Shown here: in pieces, positions 1 to 11,599 of the stretch
Position numbering within the stretch: position 1 is the first letter of the stretch
Layout: each line of letters starts with the position of its first letter
Source: Lasiodiplodia sp. COLG20
Lineage: Eukaryota > Ascomycota > Dothideomycetes > Botryosphaeriales > Botryosphaeriaceae
DNA: 64,000 nt
Direction: 5' to 3'
Assembly: GCA_009801085.1 (NCBI GenBank)
Contig: VNWV01000019.1
Span: 124,001-188,000, forward strand
Program-made: the position numbers and the translations under genes
The notes under the pieces: generated by a model
Seen by the model: the letters and a program-made list of their open reading frames with translations, nothing else
Databases searched by the model: none
What the model was told of the DNA's origin: nothing

Positions 1-2
1 CC

Positions 3-524
3 TCGCCTGCTCTCCTCCCATCCCCCTTCTACATCCAGATATCGTACAACGTCTCCCTCATCGTCCTCAACCGCCCCTTCCTCCACTCCACCCCGCACCC
101 CACCTTTTCCTCCGCCCTCCACGCCATGGGAGTTGCGGCGTCCGCCATCACCGACCTGCTGCAGCGCTTCCGTGCGCAGCATCCCGCCAAGAACGTTCCG
201 CCGTTTATGATCTACCATGTGCTCCGGGCCGTCACGGTGTTGTTTTTGCTGGCTACTTCGTCGCTGTCATCGTTGACGACCAGCAGCAGGCCGCCGCGGT
301 ATCGGCCCAACTCGTGGCTGTCGGCACGGTTGAGGTTGTGTCTGGAGTTCCTGGAAGACGCGGGGCAGACGTGGCGGGAGAGGAGCGATTGTGCTGTAAG
401 AGCGGTGCAGGAGCTGGCGGCGAGGTGGAATGTGGTTTGGGCGTTGCCGAGGAGGTGGTGTGGGGTGATGGTGGATTGCGGGGGTGGGTCGTCGGAGGCT
501 GGTGGCTGTGCGGAGCAAGGGTGA
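3..524 (+). CDS. Fungal-specific transcription factor, C-terminal end (5' part outside window)
   Basis: An open frame enters the window at base 3 and ends at the TGA at 522-524. No start codon is needed inside the window because the frame is open to the left edge. The visible 173 residues read like the tail of a fungal Zn2Cys6 regulator middle-homology region: a hydrophobic helix with ISYNVSLIVLNRPFLHS, followed by HVLRAVTVLFLLATSS and a final Leu/Arg-rich segment with RLRLCLEFLEDAGQTWRERS. This pattern (a 'Y..LI.LNRPF' helix near the end of the domain) is common in the fungal_trans family. The DNA-binding part and the regulated pathway cannot be seen. Wobble bases are mostly C before about 250 and mostly G or T after about 290. 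Confidence 0.6.
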   Translation, partial: SPALLPSPFYIQISYNVSLIVLNRPFLHSTPHPTFSSALHAMGVAASAITDLLQRFRAQHPAKNVPPFMIYHVLRAVTVLFLLATSSLSSLTTSSRPPRYRPNSWLSARLRLCLEFLEDAGQTWRERSDCAVRAVQELAARWNVVWALPRRWCGVMVDCGGGSSEAGGCAEQG

Positions 525-2490
525 ATAGGTCATCATTCTCAGGGAAGGCTGGGTCCATCAGTGTTGTTGGAAATTGGTGGGAGATATTCTACGCGTGGAA
601 ATTTACCGGGGCATTTGGCAACAATGGAGCCGTGACTGGCAACTCAATGACCGTAATACCACACAGACGACCCCAATCCGACGTTTTCGCGCATTTGATA
701 AGCCTGGCAAGCTCTTGGGGTCTTTACCCGACTAGAGAGCTTGTCTTGGGCTCTCGTTAGTCTCTGTTTCGGAGGGTTGATTGGAAATCCCCAGGTTGCT
801 GCGCTTCCGAGTATATAAGTATCAATCTCAAAATCAGTGCAGCTTGTGGAACTTAAAGCGTTCTTCTTCTGCAGCTTACTAAAAAGAAACGAGACCGAAT
901 TCGACAGCATGGTTGAGGAGCATAAGAACGAAGAGCAAAAACTCGCCGGGCAAATGCGATGAACGGCACCACGTGGGATCCTTTGACTCCCTTCTCCGCA
1001 CAGAACACGACCTATTGCCTTGAACCAAGCGTCGGCTTGAAGAATAAGTTCTTACAGTATGGAATCGGCGGCAGGTTTCTGTCTGCAGCTTAGAAACGAT
1101 TTAGGCTATGCCAACTATCGACATGACGTGGCAGTTCATTCTTCTTTGGGACTCTCTGCATTAGCGGGACGGAAACTTCCAGCCTCCTGTCGGAGGTTCG
1201 ACGATTAGAATTGAGTGATCCTCTGCTGCCAGGCGCCTGTACAGTGTTGATAAACTTCATTGTCACTGTTTCGCGTGTTTTGTATTCATGAACAAGCCAC
1301 TCTTTAGGCAAAATGAAAAGATATCACTCCCGCGTTTGACTGTTAGACTCAGGCTTGTGAAATCCAATATGAACTGCGGCTCGAGCGGCTGCCGAATGAG
1401 ATAGAAGCAGCGAGCGTCCTATCTTTTTACCGCATTGATGACGCCCTAGTATGTGTGTAGAGGGGAACAGCCCGAACATTATCTGCTACAAGACGGGAAG
1501 GGCGGAGAGACGTCCGATGCGGGGCTCGGCTGCAGGAATACGAAGCCGCGTCAAGAGGCAGTCCGCGCTATTCTCGAGTTAGCGAGCTGCTTTATCTGCT
1601 AACACGGCAGGCCCGCTATCCTGCATGCAGTCATAAGTTGGAGGCATGCATCGTGAAACTGCGGTGTGGACATAGGAGACTTCATGTTGGGTTCGAGAAT
1701 AGGGCATTGATCGGCTTCTAGCGCACCGTGAGTTTTGCGATAATAGAGAGCACGGCTGTTGGACGCACAAACGGAGGGCGATGCTACTAGCGTACGAGCT
1801 TATTTGAACCGCCGGGTTCACCATAGCCTCTACAGAGAGTAAATTCCCATGGAGCATGATCCGGTGGCCAACGTATCCAGAGAACTGGAAGATCGCTCGT
1901 GTCAAGCCTTGCAGCGTGCCAAGGCAGATCCATCATGCTTCTTGGGTGATTGTGGCCAATGGCCTATGATATAGAAAATAAAAGCGCTAAAGGCGGCCCA
2001 GATCATGCTCATTTCCCACCACCCGAACACATCCGCTAGCACCCCACCCGGAGCATTGATTGACGTGTGCGGCGCAGAAACATTATGCAGCCAAAAACAA
2101 CGACTCTCAAGGTGTGTTATTTTGCAGTGGATTCTGTTTTGACGACGGCGCATTTACAATTTCCCATCAATGCGTAGGGAAGTTCGCAGGCGCGGACGGG
2201 CATAAATGTCGCGCCGAAAAAGAGAAGTCCATGCTTGCTCGCGTGACGGCCCGCAACGGGGAGGACCCGCTGGATGCCGGCAAACCTTGCCCCCAGTCTT
2301 TGACCGGCAAAACACCACCGAACCCTGCAGGCCTCGCGTCCCGCTGATTATCAACGTGGCATTTCCCCTCCCTCGGTGTCTGTCCTGGCGAGACGATTCC
2401 TCATCGGCGGGTTGCGCAACCCGCGAAAGAGCCTCATCTGCGCCCACCGCCCCTTCATGTACATAGGCACACAGACCGCTCCCGTACATC
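525..2490. other. Intergenic stretch, no supported gene
   Basis: About 2 kb with only short frames that lack homology I can recognise. A minus-strand frame at 1902-2153 has a hydrophobic segment (EMSMIWAAFSAFIFYIIGHW) and is followed by another minus frame at 1579-1905, but stops separate them and the reading is not convincing. The stretch may hold UTRs of the flanking genes and decayed sequence. Confidence 0.5.
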
Positions 2491-4401
2491 ATGGCGCCGC
2501 AGACCCGATCGTCCACACTGCTGCGCCAGAGTAACCGCACTGCCACAAAGCCCGCAAAGCCTGCCCAGACCAAGCCCACCGCCACAGAAACAGCCACAGA
2601 AACAGCCACCACCCCAGCCACACGTAGACGTGGCCGGCCGCCCAAGCAACCACCGCTGCCCACTGCCGCTAATAGTGCTGTCAAGAAGAATTTTACAGGT
2701 TCGTTACCTTCCATGAAAGGCAATATGCATGTATTGATCTGCCATTGACAGAGCCAGAAAGGCCGCCAGCAGAGCGCACAAGTCGCCGCATTCAAAAATT
2801 ACCTGTTGAATACAGTGAACTTGTTCATACCCCTAGAAGGCGGAAGGTCAGTGCACTTGACATCTCTGTTGTTGATCTATCATAATCCATGCAGCGCATT
2901 GACAGGCGGAGAACAGCAAGGACAGTCTGCAGCACTGCAGCGCAAAGCTGCTCTAAGAGCCCCGAAGTTACAGCCTAGGTCGAATCATAAACATCCATCA
3001 CAGCACAGCCAAGCAAAGGCCCCTACGAGAGCGCGGCAAGACCCTAGCCGAAGGAAGAGCCAACGTCTGAACGACACTGCTGAAGCGACCGGATACAGAC
3101 GGGAGGAACCTCACGGTGCCGACTTCAGGCATACATCACCGAACCACCCAGTCCAAACTTGGCTGGATGCTACAGAACCATCCGAACCGTCAGAAAACGG
3201 CATGGCAGGCGCTTCTAGCAACGCTTCCAATGCCAACAACCATGACCTACGAAGGAAGGCAATAAAGCGGCACCATGAAAGATCTCAGACCGGAACCACG
3301 GACCAAGGAGACACCACACAGACTCAACGTACCAGCAGCCGCACGGGGTCAACGGCTAGGGCGACCAAATTCTACAGGGATAAAAGCTACCGGACAACTC
3401 TTAAAAATGGTGTGGACGGCGTTCGCCTTCTCATGCAGGACGACATTCAGCTGCCTCAGAGCCGTACGGGACCAAAACCCAGCATGGTCCAGGAAAGTGA
3501 AGATCTTTTGCGAAAGCTGATGCGGATGCGGAGAACAAAGCAACCCGGTCCGCGATTCGATTCTCGAGCCGTTACCTCTCTGCTACAGCGATTACACACT
3601 CGCAACGAGCACGCTATTTCTCATGAACTGTACCCGATCCTTTGCCCGCCGGCGGGAATCTTGCGAGACATCAGCTTCAACGACAGCACGCTGCAGACTA
3701 GGTACGATGATCTGGTCGATCATTGGAACGAGCCTTGGAGCAATGCGCCGTCGCTACTACCCCGCCTTGCTGTACCACGACCCGACTACTGCGTGGGCTT
3801 CTCCGAGGAGGCTTTTGAAGACGATCAGCGAGCAAAACTCGACACTATTGCCAGCGAGCGGACGACCTTCATGCCAACAAGCCTGATGTACCTTCCGTTT
3901 CTGACGTGCGAAGTAAAGGGGAAAAATGATGGGATAGAGATCGCGGAGAACCAGAACGGTTATAGTATGCTGGTCACTGTTCGCGCCACGGTTGAATTAT
4001 TCCGAATTGCCAAACTTGGACATTACTGCAGTGGTCATATTATGGCGTTTTCCATATCCTACAATCATGAACAGGCGTACATATATGCCTACTATCCCGT
4101 TCTAGACGGAGATAAAACCACAATCTTCCGACGGAAGGTGTATAGATATCAGCTTGCGCCTGATGAAACGGAAGACACGACTCGAGCGTGGAATTTTGTT
4201 CGAAACGTGTACGAAGAGTGGGTCCCTCGACACCTCCCCCGCCTGCATGAAGCGATCGATGCAATCGATCTCAGTGTTCTATTCCCAGAGCCGGACCCGG
4301 AACCAATGAGCGTTGATTCCAACGGTGGGGCTAACGCCACAGGACGTGCTGCTTCAGAGCAACCAGCGGGGCAGCGAAGTCCGAAGAGAACAAGGAGATA
4401 A
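2491..4401 (+). CDS. AT-hook plus DUF7924 protein with PD-(D/E)XK-like signature
   Basis: Three-exon model: 2491-2698, 2752-2846 and 2917-4401, giving 595 residues. Intron 1 (2699-2751) and intron 2 (2847-2916) have GT..AG ends, and all phases agree. The start is the first ATG of the frame (2491). Residues 45-52 form an AT-hook-like RRRGRPPK, suggesting minor-groove DNA contact. A basic, Ser/Thr/Gln-rich disordered region follows. The C-terminal 200 residues match what I know as DUF7924 of fungi: PDYCVGF at about 390-396, then a hydrophobic strand and CEVKGK at about 432-437, then NVYEEW near 500. The PD...ExK spacing resembles PD-(D/E)XK nuclease folds, which is an inference. The substrate is unknown. 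It stands alone, 712 bp before the RTA1-like gene. Confidence 0.8.
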
Positions 4402-5112
4402 AACCTCACTACTTACTATCCATTTCACTATTTACTATTTATTATTTAGTATTGTATGGCGGGGCGGTATTATCTTATATTTAGCGTCATTTTACAAGGA
4501 GTTAATAATGTGTCTATGAGATTGTATATGAGCTTATACATTTAAACGATAGTGATTGGATGCAGATGAAGATAATGGGCACTGAAAAAATACACACCAT
4601 GATAAACGCAAGTAAGAAGTTGTGTAGTACTTCTTGATGCCTCTTTGGTAATTTGTGTAGGCCGATCCTTGGAAACGTCGGCTCCGCACTTGGAACCCCA
4701 ATAAATAAACGATACTCCAAAGATTATAGCCACGTACTGAACTGATGCTATCAGTAGACAGGAACTATATGTAAATGGCCTTCGAAACGAATGATCCATT
4801 TAATCACTGCCGAAACGGCGGCTGAGGCAGACTTGATTCTCCTCGTATCCGTATATCCGGAGACTAATCCAATACGCGTATACACTACCACAGCCACACT
4901 CACTCGAATATTTTGTACACTATGCGCATCCAGAATTCTCAAATAAAAGGAGCGTGAGAGGTTACAGCAGCAATCATTCTATTCCCACTTCTTTCTATCA
5001 TACTCCAAAAATTACAAAAGAATCCAGTTCCACCACAGACAGGCCGCCAAATCGCCAAACCACATCCACCACCCCAAACCCAGACGACCAAAAGGAAAAG
5101 AGAGAAAAGAAA
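4402..5112. other. Intergenic, contains promoter of the RTA1-like gene
   Basis: Low-GC 3' flank of the preceding gene, including AATAAA at about 4701-4712, then the promoter and 5' UTR of the gene starting at 5113. The last 90 bases are A/C-rich leader sequence. A CGTAT-rich block lies at 4841-4883. No coding frame here looks real. Confidence 0.5.
4841..4883. promoter_or_regulatory. CGTAT-rich palindromic element in RTA1-like promoter
   Basis: The block holds TCGTATCCGTATATCCGG and, from 4872, ATACGCGTATAC, which contains the 10-bp palindrome ATACGCGTAT. The same 12-mer sits in the promoter of the Upc2-like regulator (within 7666-7689). The TCGTAT core resembles the sterol-response element TCGTATA known for yeast Upc2. 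Its function here is inferred from this sharing and from position about 230 bp before the ATG. Confidence 0.45.
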
Positions 5113-6194
5113 ATGAGCCGCCCCGGCCACGCCCTCTACGCCTACCGCCCCAGCAAAGCTGGCGCCATCATCTTCTGCCTCCTCTTCATCGCCGCAACCG
5201 CATTCCACCTCTGGCGCATGATCCGCTGCCGCAGCTGGTTCATGACGGCCTTCGTCATCGGCGGCATGCGTACGTCTTCCCCTCCCATCCTCCCATCCAC
5301 CTTGTCCTGCCCCTCCCATTCGCCCTCCCTCCTGCACCCCCTCCTCGCACACCCCACTAACTCCCTCACCACACAGTCGAGTTCATCGGCTACGCCTGCC
5401 GCGCCGCCTCCGCCTCGCAGCCCTTCAACAACTACACCCTCTACCCCTTCGCGATCCAAAACTCCTACATCCTCCTCGCCCCCACCCTCTTCGCCGCCAG
5501 CATCTACATGACGCTGGGCCGCGTCATCCTGCTGACAGGCGGCGAAGCGCGTTCGCCCGTCTCATGCCGCTGGCTGACGAAAGCCTTCGTCTTGGGCGAC
5601 ATACTCTGCCTGGTCGTGCAGGGCGGCGGCGGCGGCATGAGCACGGCGGGGGCGCTGAGCAGCGACACCACTAGCAGCAGCAGCAAGCTCCTGGTGAACG
5701 CGGGCAAGGGGTTGACGATATTCGGGCTCGTGGCGCAGCTGGTGATCTTTGCGGGGTTTGTGGGGGTGGCGGGGACGTTTCATCGGCGGTTGAGCAAGTG
5801 GCCGACGGCGGGGGCTATTGCGCCGGAGGAGGTGGCGAGGGGGTGGCGGAGGACGATGGGGGCGTTGTATGTGGTGAGTGGGCTGATTGTGGTGCGGAAT
5901 GTGGTGAGGGTGGTGGAGTACTGCGAGGGGGTGAAGGGGTATATCATGACGCATGAGGCGTTCATATACGTGTTTGATGCGTTGTTGATGTTTGTGGCGA
6001 TGGGGGTGTTGGCGTGGGTTTATCCGGGGGAGCTGAGTGTGCTGTTGAAGGCGGGACATGGAGGTGTGAGTGCAGGTGGTGGCTTGTCTGGCGGTGGAGA
6101 GTTTTTGTCTGGAGAGAGTGGGCAGGACGAAGAGGTGGCCAGTTCGCGGCTCAGTGCTCTGAAGGGTAATGTCCATCTGGTCCAGAGAGGGTAG
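5113..6194 (+). CDS. RTA1-like seven-transmembrane protein
   Basis: Two exons (5113-5269 and 5377-6194) with a 107-nt GTACGT..ACAG intron give 324 residues. The ATG at 5113 opens the family's usual N-terminus (ALYAYRPSKAGAIIFCLLFI). Characteristic RTA1 features follow: a HLWRMIRCRSWFMTAFVIGG loop-helix, FIGYACRAAS, then QNSYILLAPTLFAASIYMTLGR, and a C-terminal helix FDALLMFVAMGVLAWVYPGEL. Family members are seven-helix membrane proteins linked to lipid translocation or resistance to sterol-like and toxic compounds; the cargo here is not known. The gene is convergent with an Upc2-like regulator ending 33 bp away. Codon wobble changes from C-rich to G-rich near 5640-5700. Confidence 0.9.
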
Positions 6195-6226
6195 AGGTAG
6201 GTAGATTAGACGGTGGGGTAAGGTTC

Positions 6227-7589
6227 CTATTGCCCTTGTTCCATGACAACAGCGTTCGGCCACTCCAACCAGGGCCGCCAGTATCTCCCAAGCAGTGTAG
6301 TGATAGCGCCAACCACCCTCGCCCCAAGACCCCCGACAACCCAGAGCTTCCGGTGACGATGCAGCAGTGCACCATAATAAGCAAGAACGATTAGAGCCTC
6401 GGGCCTCCTCTGCTGCACGAGTGCGACAAAAGCGACGGGAAGCATTATCGGCCACGCAAGAATCGCGGCAGGCGAGGGTGCTGGCTGATCCCGCGGCTGG
6501 CGGCTTTCCAGATCGAAGGCCCACTCCAAGTGCTGAATAGCATCTCCGTAGCATCTGAGGACATCTTCAGGCAGGCCCGACGCTTGAAGCTCATGTAGGA
6601 GCTGTTGGAGCTGAACATTCGCGACTTCGCCGCCATGACGGCGTCGTTCGAAGCACTGAACATCCTGTTCATAAGGAGTCATGATACTCCCGAGACCGGA
6701 CTGTGTCAAAGAGCCCCACGATGCACCTATTACTGCACGAACGCCTCTGTGTACGTCGACGTACTCGATGAAGCGGTCTAGCAGGGCCGCATCGTCAGTA
6801 CTGGGATCGTGACAGGAAAGTGACGTGTCGGCAAGCATGTGTATGCCCACCAATGAGGAGAAGAGCAAGGTGGGCACGGCTGATTCCGCCGTTAAATCGA
6901 GAGCCTGAGGTGCGGCATTGAACAGTTCCAGAGCTTGTGCTTGGAACGCCGCGGAATCGGTGCGATGGCCAAGATGGAGGGCGGCTAGAGCAAGCATTGA
7001 ATGCAGCAGCGGTGGGTATCTCAAGGCAGCAGCCATCGCGCAGGAAGCTACTTCAGATTCTCCCAACGAGGGAAGAGATAGACCCAGTGAGTTGCAGGAA
7101 ACCAGTAGGAAGTGCGAGAGGTACTGCATGTGGCGCATATTGACCATTAAGTCGTCGGCTGAGACGTGGGTGGATTCCGGTAATGGAACCGCAAGGTAAC
7201 CGGAGCCATCGTGATCCTGACGCGGCACGAAAGTTTGGAATTGGTTTTCAGCTCCGAGAGCATCGAAGACAGAGGCGTCTGGGGATGTTTCTGGTGGCGA
7301 ACAGGGAGTTGGCACACATCCGGGAGTGGACGGGCTAGTGGCCGAGGTTACCGCGGTTGCGCTCCTGAGGGAATGGGAACTTGGAGATCGACGCCTCTCG
7401 CCATACGCGCACTCGCGTTGCGAGATACGGCAGTTGCTACAAGTCGGATGCTGCTCGTCGCACTAAAAGAAGGCCGGTAGAATTAACAGCCGTGCATATT
7501 GTAGATTGAAGATCGGGAATTACCTTGATGTGCCTCCGCTTGCACGTTAAGCATCCACGACGAGATTTCGTATGAGTCCTTCGGGCCAT
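6227..7589 (-). CDS. Zn2Cys6 transcription factor, Upc2 (sterol uptake control)-like
   Basis: Two exons on the minus strand (7589-7524, 7462-6227) with a 61-nt intron placed inside the zinc cluster; 433 residues. Splicing joins CKRRHIK to CDEQHPTCSNC and restores a perfect C-x2-C-x6-C-x6-C-x2-C-x6-C at residues 13-40, which fixes both the start (ATG 7589) and the intron. The C-terminal part (MRHMQYLSHFLLVSCNSL, YPPLLHSMLALAALHLGH) is the regulatory domain pattern of Upc2-like fungal factors, which in yeasts respond to sterol levels. The partner signal in this fungus is unknown. The promoter holds nested palindromes, and one core is shared with the convergent RTA1-like gene, so it may control itself and that neighbour. 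Confidence 0.85.
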
Positions 7590-9773
7590 GGTTTGATTCT
7601 GAAAAAAGTGTGAAAGTGAGGTGAAGAGGATACGGGACTACGTGGATGACAACTTGAATAGGAGCAATACGTATACGCGTATACGTATTCGTGCCAGAAA
7701 ACGAATACGCGGGTCCCCACTAGTCTCCCGCCTAGCCTTCCACCCCTTGCAGCTCGGTGGAACTCCGACATGAAATGATTCACGTGGCGCATCAGCCTCC
7801 GACTCTCCTAGCGAGTCAGCGGCGTCCTTACTAACCTCAAGTGCTTAAGTAGCAATCTTTTGCCACTATCTCGTCCACTTCTACGGCTGTCCCACAGTAG
7901 TGCTCGCTGCCTTGGTGATTTTCAGTAGGTTTGGACCTTCGGAGTCTCACAAATTTACTCTTGCCTCACCTATAGGCCTATATCGTCAGGAGATTGACTT
8001 ATGGCAGGCATTGATATTGTATTGATCGTAAGAGCCGTTGTAGTCCTTACTTCTCCGATAGTCACTTTCTCCTGCCCAGAATCTTGATACACATTCCAAG
8101 AAATGAACCTCGCCGTCCACGCCATTCAACGTCACGAAAACGGCATTGCAATGTCTCATGGAGACCTAACAAGGCTAGAAGCCAGCGAACAACGTTCCCC
8201 GAGATCGAGATCAGACCGTCTCGATGTCTAAACAGACCAGCATGTGGATTTGCTGATGATCCTTAAAGCGGCAAATGGCAATCCCCGCACTTTCACGGGC
8301 ATTTTGCGGAAAAATCGGCGGATCTGCAGCCGTGGTGCGCATCTAGCCCGCGGATAGGGTCGACAAGCTTCTGCGTACTAAACCAGGTTTGGCAATAACC
8401 GCAAGCGGCTGATAAGCGTTCTTCTTATCCCAGTTGGTAGGATATTCTTACCAAGCGCTTTCTCAGCCACCAAAAAGCATGGCATTTGCTTAGTACTTGC
8501 ATGATTGCCGCGAGGCTTGCCTTGATATCCGGCGATCGGAGGCACTTTGATACAGCCGATGGTGTGGCGACGCTTATACATTTAGTATTTATGACGTTAT
8601 CTCGTTCCTTCGAGCCATAAATAAATTCGGGAATATCAAATAAAAGGGATTGCGGGCTTGGCAAGCTTGGCTCAAGAAGATCGTTGGACGAACTCTTTGT
8701 ACGCTACTTGGCGTTTTCTCTCCCCTTCCATTCAGCAATGCTACCACGGAAGTCTAAAGGATTCTTGCGGAGCCATGCGGTAGCAAAACTACCTAAACCC
8801 TACATAGGTCCAGATTCAACTTTTGTTACCGCCGTTCTAACTGACCTCAATTACACTCTGTTCAGCTCTAGGGACAAATAGAAGTCAATATCGTCTATAA
8901 ACTGAAACTCCTTTTGCTCTGAAGAATGGAACGGCGATTCTTTTCTCACCTTTCAAACCTCTCAGCCATTCGATAGGGCTACACGAAAGGCCATCTTGGA
9001 TAGGCGCTACAGTACCCATCTACGTGTAGATACATTACCAGTAAAAGCACATGAATTAGCATTGTTCAGCAGTGCGGCCGTCTCGGCTAGAATCAGCCAG
9101 CACTGGGTGGTGCTCGGAAAGTTACTGGGCAGAGTGGAAAATCAAGCCGGGCACAGGCAACTTCCAGTAGATTCCTAGCAAACATGCTAGCAATCAGTCA
9201 ACCAGGCCTATCAAAGACCGGTAGTTAGCTAAATACAATTACTATGCGATCTTTTCAACTGGCAGAGTATTCACAACGAGCAGCTCTTGTGATAGTCTGC
9301 AGCCTGTCGGATAACTTGACATCCACTTCAGCTTCCCTTAATCTGCAGACACTTCCTACGCATCGATAGCTTCTGGGCCGATCCCTTGGTGTTACCGTTC
9401 GTGTAAATCCCAGCTTCCTAGTATATTGCATGAACAGCATGTGATACCTGCAGTTTGTGGCACCAGAAGACGTCGAATGATTGGCATAACGACACTTCTC
9501 TTAGGAGGGGGCCTCGGAGGCATACGATAATAAAAGTTGGTTCGCATTTGTGAGTTTTCCCGTGGGATCAAATGAGCTAAATCTAGAATTTCTCGATGAC
9601 CAAATTTCGAGGTCCTCAGACGTCACTGTCGTTTACGCTATATCGTCATTCCATTAACTCCATGAAGGGTATATATGGTCCAGCAATCGCACCGTCACAT
9701 GTCTCCATTATCATCAATCCACAGCGACGAATCTTGCATCAAGAATATCACCAACGTTGCGTCCACTATCAGC
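7590..9773. other. Gene-sparse stretch
   Basis: Beyond the promoter of the regulator (to about 7.75 kb), roughly 2 kb shows only short frames broken by stops on both strands. No transposon domain, terminal repeat or conserved protein was recognised. It could be decayed repeat or simply non-coding sequence. Confidence 0.45.
7666..7709. promoter_or_regulatory. Nested palindromes in Upc2-like promoter
   Basis: A perfect 24-bp palindrome spans 7666-7689, centred on CGCG and built from GTATAC/CGTATT blocks. It overlaps an inverted repeat CGTATTCGT (7684-7692) - 8 bp - ACGAATACG (7701-7709). Both lie 77-120 bp upstream of the regulator's ATG, where dimeric Zn2Cys6 or sterol-responsive factors could bind. 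Binding is inferred. Confidence 0.5.
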
Positions 9774-10308
9774 ATGGCGAATGCGCCCACGACCTTTTCC
9801 GCTATCGAGTCGCAGGGGCGCACCTTTTTGTTCTACACTCTCAATGGCAACATCCTCTCTATGGTATCTGGTAAGCAGGAGGGAGACGATTTCGGAATTG
9901 TCCCTGTCAAGTTAGACGGAAAACTTGTCACTACTCCGTTCCCCCGTGTTGGTGCTACTGCGTGGATATCGAGAGATGGAAAATCTGAGGTGGGTATTGA
10001 GATTGACATTTTGAAATATTATTACTCACCTTTATTCCTAGATTCGTCTCTACTACATCGGGAGTACTCCGTCGGGCTCCCAGGTCATGGAGCTATGCCA
10101 GACGGACGGTGGTAAATGGAGGGCTGGCTCACTCAACGGGAACGGGATAATTTGTGTTGATGACTCGCCGATCTCCGCCAGTGTTGAGGGAGACAAAATG
10201 AAGGTTTTCTTCGAGCAGGGTGCTAAAAAGCTTCCATGCATGGCCTCTGCGCCTATCGGTCAGCAGACCTGGACATCGGACTCAATCGCTGTTATGTGGG
10301 GAACCTAG
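9774..10308 (+). CDS. Small fucose-lectin-like beta-propeller protein
   Basis: Two exons (9774-9989, 10042-10308) joined across a 52-nt GTGGGT..CTAG intron give 160 residues. The ATG at 9774 has A at -3 and G at +4; upstream in-frame ATGs at 9675 and 9702 are possible alternatives. Splicing joins WISRDGKSE to IRLYYIGS. The pattern 'A.AW....IRLYY......VMELCQTDGGKWRAGSL' followed by 'MKVFFEQGAKKLP' resembles blades of the fungal fucose-specific lectin family (Aleuria aurantia type). That family usually has six blades in about 310 residues, so this protein would hold only two or three and may need to oligomerise. There is no signal peptide. Family assignment is from pattern only. Confidence 0.6.
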
Positions 10309-11599
10309 AGTTCCAGTCTTTTAACCCACTCTTTCTAGTGCTGTAAGGCAAAGTCTGCTATAGTACCTCTCAAATTGATTCGAGCATTGACTCATGACTC
10401 GACTGTCCATACTGCCAGCAATATTGCTTACATGCAGCCATGACTGCTCATCACCGGTAGCCGTCATGGACACTAAGCCCGCTCACTCTCAATTTTGCAG
10501 CACCTGCCCACCGTAATCAAAAACCTCGACGTTCAGCAATTTATTCGTTTTATCGAAGAGAAAGGTAACAATGGCTGTCGACTACCACTACCGATTGGTT
10601 TGGTACCCCATTGACCGTATAGCGCTGGCGCATGTTGCTATCCCATACCATGCACCGCGATATACTGTCTTAGAAGTTTCCAGAGTCGCTATAATGCAAG
10701 GGGGGCGGACGATTTTATAATGATCAGATCTCACGGTCCATTTGCCTAGAAGCGTGCTGACCATAATCCCAGATCATGGTCAAGTACCGTATTTGGCAAA
10801 GGAGAAACCGTTGCTGAGCTTAGAAGTAAGACACGAGGGAACTGTATATAATGTCGGGCATAAAGTGGAAGACATTCAGCTTAGGCGGTGAGACTATGAC
10901 AGCTACACATCGAGCGTGCCAGGAACGCGAAGCCAAGGTAATCTAAGGCATTTCTATATCTAAAGCGATTTGAGGTGTGCAAAGGCTCAGGGGCGTTATA
11001 TATATTTGGGGTTTCGTTACTGCTGTCAGCTTATGCGCTTATATATTATCTTCAGAAATCCAACCCATTACGAATTTCTTCTCAGGTGGCGTACAGCAGT
11101 CGAGGCGGGGTTCTCTCCGCTCTTTGTGTCACCCGAGCGGGAAATGGATCCGTTATAATGCAGGTGTACACAAACCTCTATCAAGCGAATCGGGAGGCTT
11201 TCCATTTCCCCTGCGAATGGAAGAACTGACCGACTCAAAGCCTTCGAAGCCCAGCAAGGAAGTGACAAATTGTTGGCCAGTCGTTGCCCATGAATCAGAC
11301 CTATATCCGAGCTATCGGGATCGGTGCCTTCCTAGCGGTATACTATCTTATGTACGCCAAGATTGTTCTATCCTTGCACAACGTGACATCGCTTTATGAC
11401 GTGGCAAGCTTTGCCTCGGTCGTCCCCAATGATGTCTATATGCAGTGAGGGACTCAGTATTTTCCTGCTCTCTGACGCAGGCTTACTTGAGTCTACTCTG
11501 AATGACCTGATTCATCGCCATAAGAGGTGGAATAACTCAACAAGCAATCGTTTGATGTGAAGGAGTAACAGAAAAGCCGTGAAGCCTCCTCGATTCTTC
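10309..11599. other. Intergenic stretch
   Basis: Nearly 1.3 kb with overlapping short frames at 10970-11400 in all three plus frames. None has recognisable motifs or consistent codon use, so I see no supported gene here. Confidence 0.4.

Noticed and set aside
1579..2153. Two successive minus-strand frames with a hydrophobic stretch, possibly a transporter relic
   Set aside because: Stops separate them and no family pattern could be recognised.
2455..2795. Long minus-strand frame opposite the first exons of the DUF7924 gene
   Set aside because: It mirrors the low-complexity, repeat-like coding sequence of the plus strand and has no features of its own.
10970..11400. Overlapping frames on the plus strand, including one of 140 codons
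   Set aside because: All three plus frames are open for part of the region, with no motif and poor codon use; probably chance.
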